Positions 6,320 through 11,184 of a DNA stretch of 11,184 nucleotides are shown here, one piece after another (position 1 is the first letter of the stretch; every line of letters starts with the position of its first letter). The notes below the pieces were generated by a model. It was given only the letters and a program-made list of their open reading frames with translations. It did not search any database and was not told where the DNA came from. The position numbers and the translations under genes are program-made. The stretch is from Actinomycetota bacterium (GTDB lineage Bacteria; Actinomycetota; UBA4738; G016210805). The DNA is taken from NCBI GenBank assembly GCA_016210805.1, contig JACQTL010000152.1:1-11184 (forward strand). The letters are read 5' to 3'.

Positions 6320-6332
6320 GGCTCGCAGTCTA
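6320..6332 (-). promoter_or_regulatory. Candidate leaderless promoter (-10 TAGACT) of the TetR gene
   Basis: On the minus strand TAGACT (6332 to 6327) fits TANNNT and is followed by 7 bases and the ATG at 6319. This is the spacing expected for transcription starting at the start codon. No -35 box is evident. It would separate the TetR gene from the transsulfuration operon upstream. Confidence 0.45.
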
Positions 6333-6366
6333 CGCGGGGAAGGCCGGGCCGCCGGACGGACCCCGC

Positions 6367-7500
6367 TCACCCCAGGGCCCTGGCCAGGTCCTCGATGAGG
6401 TCGTCGGGGTGCTCGATGCCCACCGACAGGCGGACCAGGGCCCCGGGGACCTCGAGGGGCGAGCCGGCCACGCTGGCGTGGGTCATGGGGGCCGGGACCT
6501 CGATCAGCGACTCCACCCCTCCCAGGGACTCGGCCAGGAAGAAGAGCTCGGTGGATTCGGCGACCCGCACGGCCTCCTCTTCAGACCCGACCTCGAAGGA
6601 GACCATGCCCCCGAAGTCGCGCATCTGGCGGGCGGCGACCTCGTGCCCGGGGTGGCCGGGCAGTCCGGGGTAGTGCACGCGCCGGACCTTCCCGTGGCCG
6701 GACAGGAACCCGGCCACGGCGCGGGCTCCCCGGCAGTGGGCCTCCATCCGAAGCGCCAGCGTCTTGCATCCCCGGAGGGCCAGGTAGCAGTCCATCGGCC
6801 CGGGGACGGCCCCCACCGCGTTCACCAGGAACCGCAGCCGCTCGGCCAGGTCGTCGTCGGACAGCACGAGGGCTCCGCCCACGAGGTCCGAGTGCCCACC
6901 CAGGTACTTGGTCACCGAGTGGACGACGACGTCGGCGCCGAGCTCCAGGGGCCGCTGGAGGTACGGGGTGGCGAACGTGTTGTCCACCACGAGCCGGGCC
7001 CCGGCCCCGTGGGCGACCTCGGCGACGGCGGCGATGTCGATCACCTTGAGCAGGGGGTTGGTGGGGGACTCCGCCCAGACCATCCGGGTCCGCTCCGTCA
7101 CGGCGCCCCTCACGGCCCCCAGGTCGGTCATGTCCACGGTGTCGAACCCCACGCCCCAGCCGTCCAGGACCCGGGCCAGCAGCCGGTAGGTCCCCCCGTA
7201 GACGTCGTCGGCCAGGACGACGTGATCGCCCGGCGAGAGGGTCAGCAGGAGGGTGGACTCCGCGGCCAGGCCGGAGGCGAACGACATGGCGTGGCGGCCG
7301 CCCTCCAGGGAGGCCAGGACCTCCTGGAGCGCGTCGCGGGTCGGGTTCCCACCTCTCGCGTAGTCGTGGCGGATCGGCTCCCCGACCCGGGGCTGGGCGT
7401 AGGTGGAGGTCTGGTAGATCGGCACGTTCACCGCGCCGAACAGCGGCTCGGGTTCCTGGCCGGCGTGGATGGCCCGGGTCTCGAACCGCAGGTCGCTCAT
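6367..7500 (-). CDS. metB: Cystathionine gamma-synthase / gamma-lyase (PLP)
   Basis: The 377-residue protein is a full-length Cys/Met-metabolism PLP enzyme. The N-terminus FETRAIHAGQEPEP is typical. YARGGNPTRD (47-56) supplies the Tyr-Arg pair that holds the PLP phosphate of the neighbouring subunit; Y101 in DDVYGGTYR stacks on the cofactor; D173 in VVDNTFATP contacts the pyridine N; K198 in HSVTKYLGGHSD is the Schiff-base lysine. Members either make cystathionine from an activated homoserine and cysteine, or split cystathionine to cysteine, and sequence alone does not separate these well. Pairing with cystathionine beta-synthase in the same operon favours a role in making cysteine from homocysteine, or both directions. 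The start overlaps the DUF429 stop in an ATGA, with GGAG about 5 bases upstream inside that gene, so translation is coupled. The frame is open further upstream, but that is the DUF429 gene in another frame. Confidence 0.9.
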   Translation of the reverse strand: MSDLRFETRAIHAGQEPEPLFGAVNVPIYQTSTYAQPRVGEPIRHDYARGGNPTRDALQEVLASLEGGRHAMSFASGLAAESTLLLTLSPGDHVVLADDVYGGTYRLLARVLDGWGVGFDTVDMTDLGAVRGAVTERTRMVWAESPTNPLLKVIDIAAVAEVAHGAGARLVVDNTFATPYLQRPLELGADVVVHSVTKYLGGHSDLVGGALVLSDDDLAERLRFLVNAVGAVPGPMDCYLALRGCKTLALRMEAHCRGARAVAGFLSGHGKVRRVHYPGLPGHPGHEVAARQMRDFGGMVSFEVGSEEEAVRVAESTELFFLAESLGGVESLIEVPAPMTHASVAGSPLEVPGALVRLSVGIEHPDDLIEDLARALG

Positions 7501-8351
7501 CGCATCTCCGGAGGCAGCTCCCATCCCCTTCTCCTCAGCTCGTCGACGGCCTCCTGGCCCGCCCGGGCCCGGGCCCACAGACCTGACTTGCGCTTCGCGT
7601 CGTGCCCCCGGGCGAACTCGGCCCCGGTCAGGGCGGCGCACTCGGGATCGCCGCACCGGCAGGGGCTCATGCCGGCGAACGGTGGCTGCTCGACCTCCTC
7701 CTCGGGCGCCGCCGGGCACCGCCGGTAGGGGTTGGCCGGGAGGGTGGCCGAGGGGAGGACGATCACCCCCTCCGCGGGGTCGCCGGGCGCGCTGAACCGC
7801 CGCCGGAGGGCGAACAGGCCGGTCAGCGCGGCGAGGGCGGCGTCCACCTGGTCGACGGAGGAAAGCGAGGCCCCGTCAACGCCGGCCGCCCGCAGGACGG
7901 CCCCCCGCCACGAGCGCTTGTTCGACCCCTGCGGGGGGAGGCATCCGGCCAGCACGACCGCCGTCGCGTGCGGGAACACCTCCAGGGCGTGCCCGGCCGG
8001 CGGGCCGGAGCCGTACCGCGGGTAGCCGTTTGCCGCGGCCACCCTGAAGACCTCGAACCCCACGCGCATCCATTCGTAGAACGGATGGTCGGCCCCCCGG
8101 TCGCGCGTGGGGGTGCCGAAGCACTGGATGCCGAACCACCGCACCTCGCGCTCGGTGCGCCGGGCTCGCCCGCTCGTCGCCCAGGACGGGGGGGAGTCCA
8201 CCGCGATCACGTCCGGCCGGTGCTCCTCGATCAGCCGGCCCAGCGCCGTCACGGGCAGCCGGCGGTGGGTGGCCACGGGGGCGAGCCCCTCGTCGAGGAG
8301 GACGAGGTCGAGGCCCTTGCGCACGCCGACGTCGATGCCGAGAGACCGCAC
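7497..8351 (-). CDS. DUF429 predicted RNase H-fold protein with C-terminal Cys/GHDAK tail
   Basis: The 284-residue product has the DUF429 pattern of a predicted RNase H-like nuclease: GIDVG (D7 at the end of strand 1), VIAVDSPPS (D52), HALEVFPHA (E124) and VDQVDAALAALTG (D167/D170), an acidic set suited to metal-dependent chemistry. Family function is not established. After about residue 228 comes a separate tail with three cysteines (CRC at 231-233, C238) and GHDAKRKS (249-256), ending with a helix and RRRGWELP. Tails of this GHDAK type occur in other actinobacterial proteins and look like a small metal-binding or nucleic-acid-binding element. GTG 8351 lies 4 bases after the cystathionine beta-synthase stop, and its own stop overlaps metB, so it is an integral operon member. 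What it does for transsulfuration is unknown. Confidence 0.8.
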   Translation of the reverse strand: MRSLGIDVGVRKGLDLVLLDEGLAPVATHRRLPVTALGRLIEEHRPDVIAVDSPPSWATSGRARRTEREVRWFGIQCFGTPTRDRGADHPFYEWMRVGFEVFRVAAANGYPRYGSGPPAGHALEVFPHATAVVLAGCLPPQGSNKRSWRGAVLRAAGVDGASLSSVDQVDAALAALTGLFALRRRFSAPGDPAEGVIVLPSATLPANPYRRCPAAPEEEVEQPPFAGMSPCRCGDPECAALTGAEFARGHDAKRKSGLWARARAGQEAVDELRRRGWELPPEMR

Positions 8352-8355
8352 CGCC

Positions 8356-9729
8356 CTACGCCCCCGGCCGGTGGGCCAGGAACTCGAGGAGGTCGCTCCG
8401 CGTGAGGACCCCCAGGACCCGGCCGTCTGCCACCACCAGCACGGCCGGCGCGGTCTGGAGCGAGGAGAAGGCCACCTCCACGGGGTCCTCCTCCTCCACC
8501 AGGGGGATCGGCGGGCCCATCACCTCGGCAACGTCGGCCTGGAGCGAGTCCGGGTCGCGGAAGACCCGGTCCAGGAGGCCCCGCTCGCGGATCGAGCCCA
8601 CGATCGCGCTGACCTCGGAGGAGTCCTCCCGGACCACCGGGGCCTGGGAGATCCCGTGCTCCTGGAGGCGGTCGACCGCGGCCCGGACCTTCTCGCGGGC
8701 TCCCACGGCGATCACCGCCGGGAGGCCGGAAGGCTTGGAGGCCAGGACCTGGCGGACCGTGACGGTCTCCGGGCGGTCGAGCATCCCGTACTGGAGCAGC
8801 CAGGAGTCGGAGTACAGCTTGGACAGGTAGTTCCGCCCGGTATCCGGGAGGATCACGACCACCACGGCCTCCGGGTCGTCCATCTCGCCGGCCACCTGTA
8901 GGGCGGCGAACACCGCCGTCCCGCCGGATCCGCCGACCAGGATGCCCTCCTGACGGGTCACGGCCCGGGCCACGGCGAACGAGTCGCGGTCCGAGACCCG
9001 CACCCAGCGATCGACAAGCGACGGGTCGAGGGTCTCGGGCCAGAAGTCCTCGCCGATCCCCTCCACCAGGTACGGGCGCGCGGTGTCCCCCGAGAAGAGC
9101 GAGCCCTCGGGATCGGCTCCGACCACCACGACGTCGGGCTTGCGCTCCTTCAGGTATCGCGCGGCTCCGGTGATCGTCCCGCCGGTGCCCACCCCGCAGA
9201 CGAAGACGTCGATCTGGCCCTCGGTCTGCTCCCAGATCTCCGGTCCGGTGGTCTCGTAGTGGGTCCGGGGGTTCTCCTGGTTGCAGTACTGGTTGGGCTG
9301 GAAGGCCCCGGGGATCTCCTCGGTGAGCCGGTCGGCCACGCGGTAGTAGGACTCCGGGGACTCCGGCTCGACGGCGGTGGGGGTGATGACCACCTCGGCC
9401 CCGTATGCCCTGAGGAGGGCCACCTTCTCCTGGCTCATCTTGTCGGGCATCACGAAGATGCACCGGTAGCCCTTGATGGCCGCGGCGATGGCCAGCCCGT
9501 GCCCGGTGTTCCCGGAGGTCGGCTCGACGATCGTGCCTCCCGGACCGAGGAGCCCGTCGCGCTCGGCGGCCTCGATCATCCGGATCCCGATGCGGTCCTT
9601 CACGCTCCCCCCGGGGTTCAGCATCTCGAGCTTGGCCAGGACCTGCGGCCTGACCCCGCGGGCCACGCGGGACAGCCGGACCAGGGGCGTGTTCCCCATG
9701 GCATCCAGGAAGTTGTCGAGCACCCGCAT
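8356..9729 (-). CDS. cbs: Cystathionine beta-synthase with C-terminal CBS-domain pair
   Basis: The 457-residue protein starts directly with the fold-type II PLP catalytic domain: MGNTPLVRL (11-19), NPGGSVKDR with K44 as PLP lysine, PTSGNTGHG (SGNTG at 72-76), and GVGTGGTITG as the phosphate-binding loop. It lacks the N-terminal haem domain of animal enzymes. Two CBS motifs follow at about 321-399 and 400-450 (VAEVMGPP to GVLTRSDLLEFL), forming a Bateman module; in known enzymes this binds S-adenosylmethionine and controls activity or stability. The reaction is serine plus homocysteine to cystathionine, in the cytoplasm. The length agrees with the Mycobacterium tuberculosis homologue. ATG 9729 is preceded by GGGGAGG 8 bases away. 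It lies 70 bases after the kinase gene and 4 bases before the DUF429 gene. Cysteine synthase is a less likely alternative because of the CBS pair. Confidence 0.93.
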   Translation of the reverse strand: MRVLDNFLDAMGNTPLVRLSRVARGVRPQVLAKLEMLNPGGSVKDRIGIRMIEAAERDGLLGPGGTIVEPTSGNTGHGLAIAAAIKGYRCIFVMPDKMSQEKVALLRAYGAEVVITPTAVEPESPESYYRVADRLTEEIPGAFQPNQYCNQENPRTHYETTGPEIWEQTEGQIDVFVCGVGTGGTITGAARYLKERKPDVVVVGADPEGSLFSGDTARPYLVEGIGEDFWPETLDPSLVDRWVRVSDRDSFAVARAVTRQEGILVGGSGGTAVFAALQVAGEMDDPEAVVVVILPDTGRNYLSKLYSDSWLLQYGMLDRPETVTVRQVLASKPSGLPAVIAVGAREKVRAAVDRLQEHGISQAPVVREDSSEVSAIVGSIRERGLLDRVFRDPDSLQADVAEVMGPPIPLVEEEDPVEVAFSSLQTAPAVLVVADGRVLGVLTRSDLLEFLAHRPGA

Positions 9730-9757
9730 CCGAACGGCCTCCCCGCGCTCGCGCCGG

Positions 9758-9772
9758 GACCCATTCTGGCAG
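9758..9772 (-). promoter_or_regulatory. Weak candidate extended -10 for cbs
   Basis: In the 70-base gap before cbs the minus strand reads TGCCAGAATGGG (9772 to 9760 region). The TGC followed by CAGAAT resembles an extended -10 element, about 30 bases before the ATG. No -35 at proper spacing is seen. It would let cbs-DUF429-metB be expressed independently of the kinase gene. Confidence 0.22.
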
Positions 9773-9799
9773 AGGAGCGCCCCCCAACGACCCCCCGGA

Positions 9800-10969
9800 T
9801 CAGCCGGACCCGGTGTCGTCGTAGGCCTGGAAGGCGAGGGCGAACACGCTCCCCCCGCCGGCCCTGGGCTCGAGGGTGATCCGCCCCCCGTGGGCGGACA
9901 TGACCCGGCGGACCAGGAACAGGCCGATCCCCAGCCCCTCGTGGGAGCGCGTGGTGCTCTGGTCTGCCTGCGTGAACGCCTCGAAGATGCGGTCCCTGAC
10001 CTCGTCCGGGACGCCGGGACCCCGATCGGCCACGGCCACGACGAGCTGGCCCGGCCCGGCGCGGACCTCGACCTCGACCGGCTCCTCCTCGGGCGAGAGG
10101 GCCAGCGCGTTCTCCAGGACCGCCACCAGGGATCGCGTGGCGAGGTCGGCGTCGAGCCACGCCCTGCGGTCGGCGGTCGCCTCCTCGGGAGGCAGGCGCA
10201 GTCGGTGGGCCTGCCCGGGGAACTCGGCGGCCGCCGCATCGAGCACGGTCCGGATCTCCGTCGGCCGGGTGGCGACGGCGAGCCCCTCGCGGTCGAGCCT
10301 GGCCGCCGCGGAGAGGTTCCCCAGGAGCCGGCGGATCCTCTCCGTGGCCGACGCCACCCCCCGGACCAGGCCCGACAGGTCCTCGGGCGTGAGGTGCGTG
10401 CCGTGCTCCTGCAGCGTGATGGCGGAACCCTGGATCACGGACAGGGGGGTGAACAGCTCGTGGGCCAGGATCTGGATCAGCTCGCTCTTGGTCCGGTTGA
10501 GCTGCTGTAGCTCCCGGTTGAGGGACTCCGACCGGTCGAGGAGCGTGGTCAGCTCGTGGATCACGTCGGCGGTGACCTCCACCGAGAGGCTCCCTTGGCC
10601 CCGCACCGACCGCTTGACCGTCTCGACGATCTGATCGGCCGGCGTCCCCTTGACCACATACCCGACCACCCCGGCCCGGAGCATCTCGAGCACCGTCCGG
10701 CGGTCCTCATAGGCCGACAGCGCGATCACCCTGGTCCGCGGGGAGCGCTGGGCGATCTCGCGGGTGGCCCGCGGCCCGCCGCCCCCGGGCATCTTCACGT
10801 CGACCAGGGCCACGTCCGGCCGCTCCCGCTCGGCCAGCTCGATCGCCCCGTCGGCGTCGCTGGCCCGGCCCACGAGCTCGAAGCCCTCCTCGCCGGAGAT
10901 GAGGTCGGCGATGGCCTCCCGGAGGGCGGGGTCGTCCTCGGCGATCAGGATCCGGATGGGCTTCCCCAT
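9800..10969 (-). CDS. Hybrid protein: N-terminal NarL-type receiver plus histidine kinase core
   Basis: The 389-residue protein (numbered from ATG 10969) starts with a receiver domain at about 4-125: acidic pocket EDD (11-13), phospho-acceptor D57 in LVDVKMPG, S85 in VIALSAY and K107 in YVVKGTP. This receiver and the linker after it (GQGSLSVEVTADVIHEL) look like NarL/FixJ response regulators, but in place of the LuxR-type helix-turn-helix there is a short coiled coil (about 143-160), a HisKA dimerisation helix with H170 in LAHELFTPL, and a HATPase_c domain: N287 in the N box, DRGPGVP, FEAFTQAD and GLGIGLFLV. No membrane segment or sensor domain is seen, so it is cytoplasmic. It probably takes phosphate from, or is switched by, another kinase and passes it on. 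An in-frame GTG at 10990 would add seven residues; ATG 10969 has GAGAGGAG very close, so the start is not certain. Confidence 0.87.
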   Translation of the reverse strand: MGKPIRILIAEDDPALREAIADLISGEEGFELVGRASDADGAIELAERERPDVALVDVKMPGGGGPRATREIAQRSPRTRVIALSAYEDRRTVLEMLRAGVVGYVVKGTPADQIVETVKRSVRGQGSLSVEVTADVIHELTTLLDRSESLNRELQQLNRTKSELIQILAHELFTPLSVIQGSAITLQEHGTHLTPEDLSGLVRGVASATERIRRLLGNLSAAARLDREGLAVATRPTEIRTVLDAAAAEFPGQAHRLRLPPEEATADRRAWLDADLATRSLVAVLENALALSPEEEPVEVEVRAGPGQLVVAVADRGPGVPDEVRDRIFEAFTQADQSTTRSHEGLGIGLFLVRRVMSAHGGRITLEPRAGGGSVFALAFQAYDDTGSG

Positions 10970-10990
10970 GCTCCTCTCGTCCCCGGGCAC

Positions 10991-11152
10991 GGGCCCGCCC
11001 CGCTGGAGCCCGCGGGGCCGGGCCGAGCGCCCGTTGCGCGAAGGCGGGCCCCCACGGTCGGAACTTACATCAACGTGGGTCGGTCCGAGGGCGGTCGGGT
11101 CTGACGGGTGTACGCTCGCCCGCGGGATGGAAGGCCGGGGCGCAGTCGGACG
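10991..11152. other. Non-coding upstream region of the kinase gene
   Basis: About 160 bases precede the receiver-kinase gene. On the minus strand TAAGTT (11067 to 11062) is a possible -10, about 95 bases before ATG 10969; on the plus strand TACGCT (11111-11116) is another, pointing to the right edge. Neither has a clear -35. No RNA gene or repeat was recognised. Two minus-strand frames stay open from the right edge to stops near 11066 and 11076, but neither shows a recognisable protein C-terminus. Confidence 0.35.
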
Positions 11153-11184
11153 ATGAGCGGGCCGCGCGAGGTCCGGTCACCGCG
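11153..11184 (+). CDS. Possible start of a divergent gene (partial, right edge)
   Basis: ATG at 11153 opens a frame (MSGPREVRSP) that runs off the window. Just upstream, a 9-codon open frame beginning ATG 11127 ends in TGA that overlaps this ATG as ATGA, and a TACGCT box lies 10 bases before 11127. A GTG at 11108 in the same frame as 11153 is another possible start. No Shine-Dalgarno sequence is visible and only ten codons are present, so this is tentative. Confidence 0.25.
   Translation, partial: MSGPREVRSP

Noticed and set aside
6409..7728. Long plus-strand frame opposite metB
   Set aside because: Antisense shadow rich in His, Gly, Val and Pro; metB on the other strand has all its catalytic residues.
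9473..10510. Long plus-strand frame opposite cbs and the kinase gene
   Set aside because: Compositional shadow of two well-supported minus-strand genes.
1..11184. CRISPR arrays, insertion sequences, phage genes, tRNA or rRNA
   Set aside because: No spaced direct-repeat array, transposase-like protein, terminal inverted repeats or tRNA-like cloverleaf was seen on either strand.

Overview
This is a very G+C-rich window with strong G/C bias at third codon positions, GTG and TTG starts, tight ATGA gene overlaps and several promoter-like TANNNT hexamers placed just upstream of start codons. Together with the gene content (a cystathionine beta-synthase / cystathionine gamma-synthase pair, FemAB-type GNAT protein, small secreted lysozyme-like protein, and a DUF429 protein carrying a GHDAK-type Cys tail) this points to an actinobacterium, probably one outside the well-studied genera. 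That assignment is inference. The window looks like ordinary chromosome: I see no mobile element, CRISPR array, tRNA or rRNA.

Left part (1-3245): a secreted protein leaves the window on the minus strand (1-193). A 260-base non-coding stretch follows, holding hairpins and an A+T-rich patch with a GGACTA direct repeat. Next come a plus-strand SAM methyltransferase with two Cys pairs (464-1297), a minus-strand exported transglycosylase/lysozyme-like protein (1331-1933), and a tightly packed plus-strand operon of CoA-type Nudix hydrolase, CoA-binding protein and a 54-residue DUF4177-like protein (2025-3245).

Right part (3253-10990): seven consecutive minus-strand genes. In transcription order they are a receiver-histidine kinase hybrid, cystathionine beta-synthase with a C-terminal CBS pair, a DUF429 predicted RNase H-fold protein, cystathionine gamma-synthase/lyase, a TetR regulator, a FemAB-like acyl/aminoacyl transferase, and a membrane-anchored glucose/sorbosone dehydrogenase-like beta-propeller. 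The cbs-DUF429-metB block is coupled (4-nt gap, then ATGA overlap) and forms a transsulfuration operon. The TetR gene has what looks like its own leaderless promoter and may begin a second unit with FemAB and the dehydrogenase. The extreme right edge may hold the start of a divergent gene.

Most genes belong to known families. I do not see a clear new defence or mobile system. The points most worth a second look are the DUF429/Cys-tail protein embedded between the two transsulfuration enzymes, the CoA-themed Nudix operon ending in a DUF4177 gene, the NarL-like receiver whose DNA-binding domain is replaced by a kinase core, and the structured leader at 286-378.
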